A DNA stretch of 64,000 nt from Gracilaria gracilis (lineage: Eukaryota; Rhodophyta; Florideophyceae; Gracilariales; Gracilariaceae), in NCBI GenBank assembly GCA_030374805.1, contig JARGSG010000035.1, positions 186,001-250,000 of the forward strand, in the 5' to 3' direction. The translations under genes and the position numbers were made by a program. The notes under the pieces are model-generated. The model was not told the origin of the DNA. It saw nothing but the letters and a program-made list of their open reading frames with translations, and made no database searches. Of the stretch, positions 45,290 to 57,302 are shown in pieces (position 1 is the stretch's first letter; each line of letters starts with the position of its first letter).

Positions 45290-46228
45290 GAGAACTCAGC
45301 CCAAGAATGCCCTGGCTCTGCCTGGGCAAAAGGCAGAGGCTCAGCCTCTTTTTATAAAAGAAGCCTCGAGCTCGCCCCAAGTCTCCTCACTTCACGGACT
45401 TATCCCTTGTATACCCGGGCTCAACCACGGTAATAAGCGGAGCATCAGCCTCTGTGTATAAAAGGAGCTTTGGAAACAGTCTAAGTCTCTTTTCTTCACG
45501 GGCTCAGCCCATATATGCCCGGGCTCTGCCCAGGCAGTGGGCAGAGACGCAGCGTCGGTCAGTAAAAGGAGCCTCGGGCTCCACCCAAATCTCCTCTCTC
45601 CACGGGCCTAGCCCATAAATTTCCTAGCTCTGCCCAGGAAGTATGCAAACGCTCAGCGTCTGTCTACAAAATGAGCCTTGGGCTCCGCCCAAGTCTCTTC
45701 TCTTCACTGCCTCAGCTCTTGGATGGCCGAGCTCAGTCCAGGTAATCAGCAAAGGCTCCGCCTCTGTCTGTAAAAGGAGACTGGGCTCCGCCCAAGTCTC
45801 CTCTCTTCACGGGCTTAGCCCAAGCGGTAGGAAAAAGCTCAGCCTCTCTCTATAAAAGAAGCCTCGGGCTCCACACAAGTATCTCCTTTTCACACTCTCA
45901 GTCCATGAATGCCCCGGCGCAGCCCAGTAAATAGGCGAAGGCTCCGCTTCTGACTATACAAGAAGCCTTGGGCTCCGCCAAGTCTTTTATTTTTGCGGGC
46001 TCAGCCCATAAATGCCCAGCCTCCACCCCGGCAGTAGAAGGAAGCTCAGCCTCTGTCCATAAAGGAGCCTCAGTCTCAGCCCAACTCTCTTCTTTTCCCG
46101 GGATCAGCCCGTGGATGCCCGCTCTCAGCCCAGGCAATAGGTAGAGACTCGGTTTCGGTCTATAAAAGGAGCCCCGGCCCCGCCCAAGTCTCCTCTTTTC
46201 ACGGGTTCAGCCCGTGAATGCCCGCGCT
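45290..46228. repeat. tandem array of ~100-bp stem-loop units with TATA-like motifs
   Basis: About nine units, marked by TATAAAAGGAGCC-like motifs near 45352, 45456, 45564, 45664, 45770, 45851, 45952, 46053 and 46158 (spacing about 80-108). Each unit also has several short palindromes: GGGCTCCGCCC, GGGCTCAGCCC, CCGGGCTCTGCCCAGG and GAGGCTCAGCCTC. The array is cut by LTR element 2, and a further unit continues at 58150. Confidence 0.88.
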
Positions 46229-47077
46229 CGTGGGGCGAAGCCGGGAACGGAAAGAAAGAACACAAACAGTGCCAGCGGCTTCGCACACAAGGTGTTCAGC
46301 CTTGCTCCCTATTGGGGTGGAGCAGTGGCAGAACCCTTCGATGCGGCCAACAGCGGCCGGACATAACTCTGAGCGCCCTCTTCCTGACTTACAGACAGAG
46401 GTCAAGGTTGGAAATCGGGGAGCCAAAGTGATGGAATCCAATGGGTGTGACGTATCCCGCAACAAAAAAGGCGAGATAGAGGTTAGCAAAACGAGCCGCA
46501 CTGCGGAGCACAGACTCGTGAGAGCAGTGAATAGTCCCGAAAGAAAAGAGGCAAAACTGTACAACAGAGCGAATTGTAGCGAAGCCGTTAGACAGAAAAC
46601 CAAAAGGTGTAGAAAAGAATGAGAAATAAAAGGCCGTGACGACGGATCGGTGCTTCTCAGTGACGGTGGTGGATAAATTGTCCGAATAGGCGGCTATATT
46701 CCCCGGGAACGGGGCGGAAGATAGAGCGCAAGCAGTACTCAAGATAGAGCAAGGGCCTCGTTGAGCTTTATTTTCCGTACAGTGGCGGCAATTGCCGCCA
46801 CTTTTATACGGCTAACCAATATCAACTATAATACCTAAGTACCCGGCACGCCGGGCAACATTACCCACATGTACCTTCGTGGCACTCTTGCAACGGCGCA
46901 TCCGTTAGTCGGGCGTGGGGACACACGTGTCACGTTAATCATACTCTTTGTAGGCGCATCCTTAATACGTGCCAAAAAGACAAATAGACTTCATGATAGT
47001 AGGAATTTCAGCCGAAAATTACAACGGATCTATGAGTGGCATCCCCCTCAGTCCCTGCCAAGAACAATTGCTCTACA
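46229..47077 (-). repeat. 3' LTR of element 2
   Basis: 849 bp, aligns throughout with 57303-58149. The plus-strand end is ...TTGCTCTACA. The first base pair of the expected TG is mutated to CG in this copy. Contains open frames on both strands that are shared with the other LTR. Confidence 0.9.
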
Positions 47078-47096
47078 TCTCCCCCTTCTCAGGTTG
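47078..47096 (-). promoter_or_regulatory. polypurine tract of element 2
   Basis: On the minus strand AACCTGAGAAGGGGGAGA directly abuts the LTR start TGTAGAGC. This is where plus-strand DNA synthesis would be primed. Confidence 0.8.
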
Positions 47097-47131
47097 AAAC
47101 TTCCGACTCGTCCGGCTCTTCACTTTCCATC

Positions 47132-48964
47132 ATGGGGCTACATAATCCGGACTCTGGTGATGAGCCTGCCGACAACCCGGACTCCCACAATTTGGCACTC
47201 GTACCATACTTGGCACCTTCGACTCTCATCAAGACAGCGATGCCTCCCAGAAAGAACAACACCTCCGGTAACTACGGTGCTCCCCCGGCCGGGACTGCTG
47301 GAACTACAGCTGCCGGTCCGCGGTTCCGGTCGGTGCCCTTGCCTCAACCGTCGGGTGCTTCCACTTCTGGTGCGGCATCCGTCGCGACAGCAGAAACTCC
47401 TGATCCAGCTCCCGTGTGGGATTGATTCAATGCAATTTTACCGACGAATACAGGCGGATGGCCCAGTCTTAAGAGTTTTCGCATGCGCGATCCTCACCGC
47501 CACAGCGGCCTGTTTGCATAAACCCCATGGTTTAATGAAGAGGTCGTTCAGAATGAAACTTTAATCAACTCCTACGCCGTTGACGGTTATCTCCGCGGAG
47601 GGCTTCCCGCTAGCGTCGTCCACTCATGGGACTGGCTCGCTTGTATCACGGTTCATCCAGATTTTCTCTGGTATACGAGAAGCGAGAGCCAGGAGTTCGC
47701 TTGCCGGGATATTGCATGAATCGGGTATGCGCGACACTTCCGGGCTTCGAACGAGCATCTGGTCTCGTCCTATTACGGGTTTGACGTGGCCCACTACCAT
47801 ACGTACCGCAAAGTTGAGTATGAAGATCTACTGGCTGTTGCCTTCGACGAGATCGATCGCAGTGTGGATGTCATCTAACCCCACCAGGATTTCATCTTGT
47901 AGGCTCATGTGATCCTTCGGACCGAGTTCTGGTACCTCCGCAAGTCGTCGCGGCGCGAGTTATTCGAAGGCTTCCGTCACGAGAGGAAGTGGCGATCCTG
48001 CTTCGGGATTTTGGTACCGAACCAATGCTCGGAGGTTGAGCGAATTGCGGGGCGTTCCAGTCAAGGTCGATATGTTCCGCTGACACCGTTCTGGCTTGCG
48101 GTCGAGGTCCATTGAGGGTGCCATATGAAACTCCCACCACGTCTGACATACGTCGGGTCGTATTACATGAAAAATACGCCACGCGGCCTGTGGAGCATCC
48201 TTGCCACCGAGTAGACTGTCCGTGTCACGGTGTTCTTTCTCTCGGAAGTGTATGATCACTACCGGATTTGGTTTGTGCTGGAGATGATTGGCCGCTCCAT
48301 TAGGAATTTAGATCTCACCGATGTGCTCGGATTAGTTCGCAACGCGCAGGAAGTTGTGTCCTTGGTGGAGGTCTTCGACGGTGTCGAATTGGACTCCATG
48401 CCTGCCATTCAGGTCTTGAAGGGGATCCGTCGGGTTACATACCAGTTTCCGCGACGCGACTTCAGCGCTGGCGACTTTGTATACTTCGCCCCATGGAAAT
48501 GGGAGATATTTACAGTCACCGAGGCGCAGGAGCGCAGTTAGATACATCGGAATATTCCAGAGGGCCATCTTCGCGGGTTCGTTTTCGTCGAAGACATGAA
48601 GGACGAGAGCCTTGATGAGGCAGAAAGCCCTATGGACCACGGAGAGAACCAACAGATTGACATGATCTACGTAACTGGAGATGACGGCGGATCCGCTGAT
48701 GTGGCAGTGCGGGATACTTTCAACACAGTTAGCGAGGGGCAGGCCTCCGCTTCTGCGGGCGGGACCGGTTCAGGTCCTGAACCCCAGGCGATCTTCATCC
48801 GCAATTTCCTTCGAGGCATGGGTGTGCTCGTGTCTGACACGGTGACCGAATTGGCGCGGCTACAGGGCCTTGCGGCTCAGTGGTTCTCTCAAGATTGTGA
48901 GTCCGGTTCCGGACCGTCCGGCGTCCGATCTGGTGGGGGCTCCAGCGTAGATACCAATATATAG
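47132..48964 (+). pseudogene. antisense accessory gene of element 2, function unknown
   Basis: A single plus-strand frame of 610 codons from an ATG (47132), opposite to gag-pol, between the pol tail and the 3' LTR. It has eight nonsense codons (47423, 47519, 47717, 47876, 47900, 48113, 48212, 48539) but no frameshift that I need to assume. The N-terminus is Pro/Ser/Thr-rich (residues ~1-95). The middle is Trp/Tyr/Phe-rich and folded-looking (SYYGFDVAHYHTY, FWYLRKSSRRELFEGFRHE, EVYDHYRIWFVLEMIG). The C-terminus is acidic then Gly/Ser-rich. ATTAAA follows the stop. Other frames in this GC-rich stretch are also fairly open, so coding status is inferred from composition. Antisense extra ORFs at this position are known in some plant Ty3/gypsy elements. 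Confidence 0.55.
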
Positions 48965-48976
48965 CTTGGCTAACAC

Positions 48977-48982
48977 ATTAAA
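48977..48982 (+). terminator. ATTAAA poly(A)-like signal
   Basis: Common variant of AATAAA, 13 bases after the stop of the antisense frame, on its strand. Confidence 0.4.
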
Positions 48983-49523
48983 GTTTTCCACAAACAACTG
49001 GCTCAAGATCCCTCACCGGAGAGCGTAACCCTGCGAGAGGCTCTCTAGAGAGAACGACAGAGACCTGGTGTATACGAAGCGTTGCCGCGGAAACGGAAGT
49101 CAGAGGCCATCACCCGCAACATCCACGACAGTAGAAGAACAAGCCGCCATCTCTCTAATGAGGACCCTTCAACCGCCTTGAGCGAAGAATTGCTCTTGCA
49201 TCCGCCAGAGCGGAGTGCCTACGAACGCGGGTTCGTAGTGGACTGTATATTGAAGCACGGCCAAGACTCTACTGGGGATCTGTAATGCCAAGTCCGTTGG
49301 TACGGCTACCCCCCTTCGGAGGACACACACGAACCTATCTAGCACCTTGCGCCTTAAAAGTACTACAGTAACACCGGAGACCCGGCACGCCGACACTGGA
49401 CTGGCTTGACAAAGCCCAAGTGAGTTAACGCCCACACTAGCTATGCCGCTCACGCGGAAAATTTGCGGCTTTGGCGGACGAGCCACTAAACAGTGGAGTA
49501 GAAGAGGAAGAAGAGGAAGAATC
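48983..49523. other. spacer between convergent frames of element 2
   Basis: No motif seen. The ORFs 49082-49285 (plus) and 49567-49169 (minus) have low-complexity products. Confidence 0.45.
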
Positions 49524-51250
49524 CTAGAAAGACGAAGTTGACGAAGAATTGGACTGCGGCGCTTCAAGCGGAATACCTCCTTTAAATAACGAGAAACCGC
49601 CCCTCACGGGATTCTGACCTCTGGGGAGGGGGAGGGATGAAGAGAATTTGCTAAATCCGGTAGACTGCGAGCTTCTGGTGTTTTCGCGAGATCTTTCCGA
49701 TTGACGGAGAACGAACCTCCGTGCGGGGGGCTGCAAAGCGGTGTTCAGTCATGTGCGTTGACGACGGTTCGCCGTCTACGATGGGCTGTGTGTTTCCAAC
49801 CATCGTGGTGTCGTGGTGAGCCGTTTCAATTACGGAACTACCGTTTTTTGACGGCTCTTCACTCTCCATGGCACTCTCCGTGGCACGCGTGTGCTTAAGG
49901 CGTGCACTGTCATGTGCATTGTCATCCTCCAAGAGAGGCGGTTCGCTCACGGTCCTTGGCGCCTGTCGCGCCGTGCGTATGTCCAGATTACTTGGCTTCT
50001 GTAGGCCTAGATTGGTGTCCACTTGTACCGATGTGGCCGTGTGCTCTGCCGTTCCGGTGCCTTCATCGACTAAGTCGGTTGCACCTCCCAAACTTGGGTC
50101 TGCAGTCACTGCTCGGTCTCTGACAACCAACTTCTCTTCCGAGTGATCGGTCTTCCCCGCTGACGAGGCAACATTCGTCTTTTCTCCATTCCGCCGTTGC
50201 GTTGTGTCGCCGTGTGTGTTTCCGGACGCCGGTCTTGGAACGGCGCCGCTGCTGCTGCAGGCCGGCGCTTCCTCTGTCGGCGACGGCAATGCACCAGCGA
50301 TACCTTTCGCGTCGTGGCCCAGCGTCTCCTGATGCACAACCCAAATGGGCGTAGAGCCTCTGCGTGCCGAGTCCGTTTGTAGCGACGACGACGCTGTCGA
50401 TATCTGTACATATACAGGCCTTTACCTCTTGGCGGGGCGCCTATTGTCACAAGTCCATGCGTTTCCCGTCCGCGACGGCAAAGCGACACCCGCCCCCTCC
50501 CCGGCGGTCTCCCGCGAGGGTTCCGTATCCCTCTAAAACGGCGTAGACTGAGAGAAAGCAGCGTAACCAGAATGAACGTGCCCCTCCCCCTCCTCAGCGG
50601 GATCGGCGGGGCCCGAAGCGATAATTCCAGTAGTCGGCACAATGCGTGTGTGCATCTTCGTATCTGCCTCAATTTTTGGGGTACGTTCCGACTGCGCAGG
50701 GAGGTCTGGCAGACCGCGCGTGGCGTGCAGTTATATTGTCAGGCCGAGGGGTGCGGCGCTGTGCGTGGCCGGAGGGGATACCGGGGCAGTATACGACGTG
50801 GTCGGTCCGGATTGAGCTTCATGCACGGCGGGTTCTAGCGATGGTGCCGGCGTAACGTGATCACGCTAGAAGCGTTCCTGCTCACCCTTAACGTCAAAGA
50901 AACCCGTAGTATCGGTGATAAAAATGACCCTGTAGAGACTGTCGGCGATCAGAGAAAGCTTGTGGCGTTTCTCTTTCCCTGGAATACGGTATTCTTTCCA
51001 GAAAATACATAGCCACCTTCTCTGATGTGTGGGGCATTTTTTCGCCCTCGTGCGTCGAAATTTTGCTTGTAGGCGGCTTGCGCCTTAGCGATTTGCTGCC
51101 CAGCTACAGGAATCATTTGCGTCAGCCATTGCTTCCAGGCGTCTCTGTGTATACAAATTGAAGGGAACTTATCCAGCGTAGGTTAAGGCTCGACATCCAC
51201 CGATCGTGGAACACGCGATAAGACCAGTTCGAACGGAAAGGTCTGGGTAG
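49524..51250 (-). pseudogene. element 2 pol C-terminal tail, low complexity
   Basis: The minus-strand frame continues from integrase with MIPVAGQQIAKAQAAYK and NFDARGRKN (near 51120-51050), typical of the integrase end. It then becomes a long Ser/Thr/Pro/Glu-rich region including the 228-codon open piece 50337-49651. No chromodomain is recognised. The length of this tail is unusual. Confidence 0.6.
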
Positions 51251-52353
51251 TGCGATGTACCTGCGTATTGTAGGCATATGTCACCGCACCGGTGTACAGA
51301 TCCCATTCCGACGGGTACGTCTGTGTTCTCGGAAATGGAACTTCATATTCAAAAATGCTAGTTTTGGTGACCGATTATCTGGTGACTTTTTCCATTTTTT
51401 CCGCTTCTTGGGTTGGATATGAGGAAATACGTATTTTGTTTGCTAGTTTGACCTTCAAAATTTGCAGTTCTGGAAGTCCCCCAGTTCTATGACTAGCATA
51501 TTTGATATTCTAAAACTGGCTAAATTCCAGAACTGCAAATTTTGACTGTCAAACTAGCACACCAAATACGTATTTCTCCATATCGAACCCAATATCGGAA
51601 AAAAATTGGACAAAGTCACCAGATAATCGGTCACCAAAACTAGCAGTTTTGAATGTCAAAATTACATTTCCGAGAACACAGACGTAATCTGCGACGAAAG
51701 TTTGCAGGGCATTCAGCATAATGCGATTGGAACGCTCCACCTGGCCGTTACTTTGCGGATGGTAGGTCGTAGTAAACCAGTTCTTGATGTCTATTATACG
51801 GCACACGTTTTGGAAGAACTTCGCAGCGAATTTCGACCCATTATGTGATAGTAGACCCATCGGCCGTCCTTAGAAAAAGACACAGTGGGTTTCGAACGCT
51901 TGCGCAACCGCACTGGCGATGATCTTCGTCAGAGAAACTGTCCGTACGAGCTTTGAAAAGCGGTCGGTTATGACAAGTAGAAAAGGATTACCCTGACGTC
52001 TCCTGATAAACTCGTCGAGTATTTGAACCGCCGCGAACTCGAGTGGGGCACTTGCGGGGAAGAGTACCAATTGTTTGGAATAGATTACTTCCGCAGTTTG
52101 AAGCGGTTCTTTGCACAACCAAGACATCCCCGAGTAGTGACATACGCATCGAATGCCATATCTGGCCAATAGAAGTCCTTTCTGAAGGTTTAGTACAGCT
52201 TTCTTCCTGCAGAATAGGCCGAACACTTCGCCATATGTGACAGGTGCAAGAGTTAAGAAGGAAGCTATTGAGGTACAACAATATTTGGCCAGTAAGTAAC
52301 CGTTCGAACCAAGAATCCTTCGTTGTTCCTGACAAAAGGCAGTTGAGCTTCAC
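51250..52353 (-). pseudogene. element 2 integrase, split by a MITE
   Basis: The minus-strand core shows VQILDEF with LLVITDRFSKLVRT (first Asp), LLSHNGSKF (second Asp changed to His in the usual SDNG) and TTYHPQSNGQVERSN (Glu intact). The MITE lies after ADY. Downstream, LYTGAVTYAYNTQVH continues the family pattern. The zinc-binding N-terminal part (52353-52100) is badly decayed. Confidence 0.85.
51318..51684. mobile_element. 367-bp foldback MITE with TA target duplication
   Basis: The two halves are reverse complements of about 180 bp with few differences. The ends are CGTCTGTGTTCTCGG and its inverse, flanked by TA (51316-51317 and 51685-51686). It interrupts the integrase of element 2. Removing it with one TA restores a continuous minus-strand codon series across the junction (..ADY / PSEWDLY..). 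TA duplication suggests mobilisation by a Tc1/mariner-type transposase. Confidence 0.92.
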
Positions 52354-52638
52354 CGTTCAGACGGATCCGAACCTTACTGCAAAACCGGTTCTTATGTTGT
52401 TCCCGAATCAACTATTTTGGTGTTATCGGCACGAATGATCCTGAGATAGGCTCCGTGCCTGAAATGGCTGGGACAGCTTCATAGATGTCCCACCCTTTCG
52501 ATTCTTCGTCCTCGGCGTCCTCCATGAGGAAACCTGGTATTTACAGATCATCGACTGGCTTAGCTTCGGCCGCGGTCAGAAAGCAGGAAAATGCATCAGA
52601 CTGAGTGTTCAGGATTCTTTTTTTTACTGCACATCGAG

Positions 52639-53090
52639 TCAAATTCCGATAATCGGAGTCTCTACAGCATTAAGCGGCCAGAAGGATCCGCAATGGAGAA
52701 AGGCTATCGCAGGGCGAACTGGTCGGCATTGACGGTCAATCGTCATCGCATGAGGTACTGTCGCAGGGTCTGGGGAGCCCAGACTACTGCATGCACTCTT
52801 TCTCGGGTACCGAGTAAATTTTTTCATGAAACCTAAAACTTCGAGACCAAAAACGAATTGGAAGTCGTCCGCCACTCTCCGTGGCCTAAAACAGAGCACA
52901 GCCGATTGGGAAATTGCTGGCTTCCGTATTGATGGCGTACGGCAATCCAATTTTTGGCAAGGAAAGAATTGGTGGCGTCGTCACTGCATCAATGGGCGTT
53001 GAGAATGCCGTTCCCTTACGGTCATCGAAAGGTTCCAGTTTGAACGGCTGTACTTTCCGCAGGAGTTCTTTCAATGGAACTGCCATATCT
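52639..53090 (-). pseudogene. element 2 RNase H
   Basis: The piece 53086-52886 has the pre-RNase H connection (VPLKELLRKVQPF, PPILSLPKIGLPYAINTEASNFPIGCALF), where NTEAS replaces the TDAS of the first catalytic strand. The next frame (52950-52639) is diverged. It is probably inactive. Confidence 0.65.
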
Positions 53091-53760
53091 GCGAAGTGCG
53101 GGATAAAAAAGACGGTAGAAATTGCGGAGGACGAGGAAGGATCGGAGTTCCGTTGGATTCCGTGGTTGTCTAGAATCCTTGAGGAACCGCAAACGTAAAA
53201 AGTCTATCGATATCCGTCCCAGACGGATTATGGGGCCCAAATATTTCACGGTATCGGTAAATAACTCGCACATCTTCCACGTCAGTGTAATGCGCGCATC
53301 TTGTGGGACTTGCATCACTTTCCGAACCTGGGTCGAGTGCTCGTCCCGGTTACTGGAGAATGCAATGATGTCATCCTGGTATACCAGGCACGTCTCCCAC
53401 CTAAAGTGGGCAAGCAAGATATCCTATTCTCTTTGGAAAGTGGCGGGGGCGTTCGTGAGCCCAAAGAGCATCCGGTCGAATCAGTATAGGCCTTTTTGAC
53501 ATACAAACGCCATCTTATCACGGTTCTCTGTCCTTAATTGGACCTGCCACTATCCCCAGTTTGCGTCGAGGGTCGTGGACATCTTTGCGGTTTCTAGCGA
53601 ATCGATACATTCGTCCATACTCGGGATGTGGTACACATCTTTGACGGTAGCGACGTTAAGCTTGCGGTAATCGACACAAAAAGGCCAAGATCCATCGGGT
53701 TTGGGAGCGAGTACCTCGGACGAGCCTCATGGTGACTGAGCCGGTTCAATGACTCCGGCT
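53022..53760 (-). pseudogene. element 2 reverse transcriptase
   Basis: 53417-53022 gives ETCLVYQDDIIAFSS (YxDD box) and VKYLGPIIRLGRISID, LRSFLVLRNFYRLF, the usual RT-to-RNase H transition. Upstream minus-strand sequence to about 53760 contains fingers and palm pieces (for example PDGSWPFCVDYRKLN-like) in broken frames. Confidence 0.85.
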
Positions 53761-54553
53761 CGGAGGTTCTCGACTTGAGTCTTTTCCTCTTCCCGAGCTG
53801 TCGGTCTTGCTCTGTAGGGGGTTTGCGAGAGTGGCCGAGTGTTCGGCAGCAAATCTATCTGATGTTCGGTGATCGCAATCTCCTCAAGGGAACCGTCTCA
53901 CGTGGGGGGAGCTCACGTAGCATGTTCGGTAACTTTTCACGGTGAGACTGTGGGACATGGTTGAGGTCCAGAGACTCGAGCTCCTGTATGAGCTCCTTCT
54001 TCTCAGGTCCAGGTCATTCTGGTCTTCCTTCCGACGGAGTCGTCGTCGCTTCTGTTGACGAGTTCGAAACTTTTTTACCGGACGAGTTCCGCGCAGCGTC
54101 TCCCGACGAATTCTCCGGTACTATTGCGGCTGAAAGAGGATCGGCCTACTTCCCCTCTCCATCCTCAGCTCCGAGAATTCCGAGAACCGTGGCGGTAGAG
54201 AGCTGTGTGGGTATAATAGCCACCGGGTGTGGTAAAATACAACCAATGATCTGGTTCTTTACCAAACTCTGTTGAGAGGAGCTAAAATTAGCAACCGATC
54301 CCCAGAAGGGCTTTTCTGGCTCGACAAGTACAATCCCATTCGCAAGGGCTAAGGTCTGCTTTTCGTTAAGGAGAGGCAATGGTTGACCTGTTTGTAAGCC
54401 GTGCTGGGCGGACATAACCGTGACTCAGTTCTGGGATACCAGGGGAAGTCAAATAAACCGAGCAACTCGGAGCTTGGTCGACGAGCAGTGCGATTCTGAT
54501 GTCGGCTGATCCACCTGAAATGGAACGTGGTTCTTGAAAGCCTGTCGTAAAGG

Positions 54554-55279
54554 TCACTGAACAATTGGCACAGTTGCGCCGTTCTCCAGTTCGACGGTTC
54601 TTTTCCCTTGTCGAATTGCTTCTAAAAAACCGTTGCAAAAATCGCATCCGAGTATTACCGGCGCAGCTAAACGCTTGCAAACGAGAATTTCCAGGCGCAC
54701 AACGCAACGGCCATGCCTGACATTCAGGTCGATTATTCCAACGATTGAAAGTGGCCTACTGTTTGCCTCCGCTATATCGGTGGGAGGAGCCGGCCGAATC
54801 TGAGACAATAACTGATGCGGAATAAGTGAGTGAACCGCAAAGTTTGGACCAGCACCCGTATCAAGAATGGATAACTGCCGAACCATATAATGGTCAGATA
54901 TACAGAGGACAGCCAAAACTTTGTAGTTTCGTTTCGCTATGAGCAGGACTCTATCCGGAGCACGAATATTGTGTGGCCGTACCCACGGCAGACGAGGAAC
55001 ACCGAGGTGTTCTGAGTCCACGTCTGTCGTGGCCATATTCATCGTAGGGATCGTGACCGAGGAGCGAGGCTTTGTAGCATCCAGCGCGGCCGAGCTCGAC
55101 TTCGGTTGTGCCGCTCCTTTAAAGGAGTCCCCCATGCTCATTTTTCTGAGCGTCGCCGCCACTCTGCGAAACCATTTGGTCCGCCTGTGTGGCGGCCGTT
55201 TCACCTTGAGGCGGTGAAGGTTCCTGTTTTCCAGGCTGAGTATCAGCCCTCGCACGAAGGTACGATTTGTCGGGAACAC
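54554..55279 (-). pseudogene. element 2 retropepsin-type protease
   Basis: A 241-codon open frame. Its centre has LSILDTGAGPNF, where DTG is the intact aspartic protease active site, and VILGCDFCNGFL, the flap-end strand. The following sequence VELENG leads to RT. This is the best-preserved pol domain of the element. Confidence 0.85.
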
Positions 55280-57290
55280 GTTTCCGTTGTGCTGGCGTCA
55301 ATGACCCATAATGGAGAACAATTTTTGCCATCTCCCTGAATGGTAACAAACAGTTCGGGGCAATATGACTATGCTTGTAACAAATATGGCATATGAGCTC
55401 ACGAACAAAATCCGCATTGGGCGGCCTTCGCTCCTGTCTCGGGGGTAGGGATCCTTCCAACCGGGGAGGGAGTTCCTATATCGGCCAGAGTGCAGCTCTG
55501 GCAATACCGGGACATTATTACCGGCGTACAGAGCGGCATCGGAATCTTCGGTCGTTGTCCCATCATAGATGGCAGGTCCGACGTTGCCAACGATTGGTCA
55601 CTATGCACAAAGGGCACGTTTTCCCAGTTGGCGGGGGCTGACTCTCTCGATTGAGGCTAGAATGAATCCGTCTCTTTCAAATGGAAGAGTCGCCGTGTGC
55701 GAAATTTAATGCCGGCGCATGCTCGGGCCGCATCACCCTCAGCTTCGGCAAATTGAACCATCTCCTCGTAAGAGGTCTCGCGCTTGCTCTCCTGACAGCG
55801 GGTGACCAAAGCCCTGATCGGAGGAATCAAGAAATCTACGAACATGGTACATCGCTCGGTCGCAGAGTAGACGTCTTCACAGCGGTTAAAGGCCTTATTC
55901 ATTCATGTAGAATAAACGGTCTCCGTCTCTTCCGGTCCTTGCATCGTGTCGCCCAATGCGATTAGGGCATCTTGGATTGCGTTTCCTGTAGCATAGGATC
56001 GCAGGAGGTACTGCACAGTCTCTGGTCAGCAGATCACTACTCTTTCAGGGACACGAGACGACCCGCGGACCGAGTGTTACTGGTCTTTGGCCATAACTGT
56101 TTTAGAAATGAGGCGGTGCGATGTAGGCTTGCGTTTCGGACATCCGAAGTACATCGGCTTCCCCAACATATCGGGCGAGGAAATCCAACACAAGGATTGG
56201 ATCCTGCTCTTAGAACTTATTGGGCTTCAGTGTGAGCTCAAGCCGCCTGATTTTGTCTTTCACTCTTTCAGTCCCGCGAGGGTTCTTCTCTCCACTGTAG
56301 TCTTCCAGCCGATTATATCGGTACGACAACAACTTCCGATACAATAGATTTGTCGGTTTCAGTTCCTTGAGTACAAGGTGCTTCTGTCCTTTCGTACGGC
56401 TCCGAGTAACGACTTGCGTGGCTTCGATGGCCCGAGAGCGGGAAGCAAGAGAGCGTGGAGGCTCGTCCTCACTTTCCGGAGAATCGGTAGAAGAATCCCT
56501 GACTGGGAATCAGACTCAGAGTATGTAGAAGAAGATGAATCAGGCTCCAATTTAACCTTTCACTTCTTTTCCGTATGGCGTTCCCTGGAGCGGTGCGACT
56601 CCCGAGAACCTTCTGGAGCCAGAAGGACGGCCCCACAGCGTCGCGAATGATGGTGTGCTTGGCAGTTTCCAGACGGGCTGCCAAGCTTAAAAATTCGATC
56701 AGTTGCCTGCTCATGCAGAAAAGCCGATACTTTTCGGTATTCCATGACCTGATTGAAATCAGACCGTAAGACAAGGAAGTCTCCCGAAACATCCCTGACA
56801 TCGGCTTCTTATAGCTGTTGCCAGAGTTTCGTGATGTCGTGAATCAGAGCCACGTGAGCGTTCTGCATCACGCGCACTTGTGCCTCTAATTCACGGAGGG
56901 TATACTCGTCGGACCTCGTCGACATGGCATCAGCCGCTTGGGCGTAATAAGCAGCTCTTTGAGCCAGTGGGGCCCGTTGTTAGAAAGGGGGCCTCTGGAA
57001 GCCGGTGCTTGAGCGTTATCACCCGGGACGTTCAGTACATCCGTTGGTAACGGCAAGAGGCTCTTTGCCAGTCCAGATGATTTAGGTGGTCCGGCAAGAA
57101 GGCCAGGTGTAGACCGTGCCTTCGAGCAACCGTTGTTACAGTGACATGTCTCAATCTGCCGAACCAGTCGGGCGAAATTAATAAATAATTTCCGCTTCCA
57201 GTAATGGACCAAAGCGGATACTTTCAATGTAGAGGGATCCAAACCCAGTTTCCACCCGAACCAATGTTGGCAAGAAAGCCGATTACAGTT
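55119..57290 (-). pseudogene. element 2 gag with CCHC knuckle
   Basis: The knuckle CHICYKHSHIAPNC (CX2CX4HX4C) lies in the frame 55460-55119. Upstream, 55902-55657 (ERCTMFVDFLIPPIRALV...) and 56801-56469 look like helical capsid pieces. The part from 56886 to 57290 is leader. Frames are broken several times. Confidence 0.7.
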
Positions 57291-57302
57291 CGGGAGAATA
57301 CT

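Noticed and set aside
49701-50382. Several plus-strand ORFs over 49.7-50.4 kb
   Set aside because: They overlap the long minus-strand pol tail, have Arg/Cys/Pro-rich products and show no motif.
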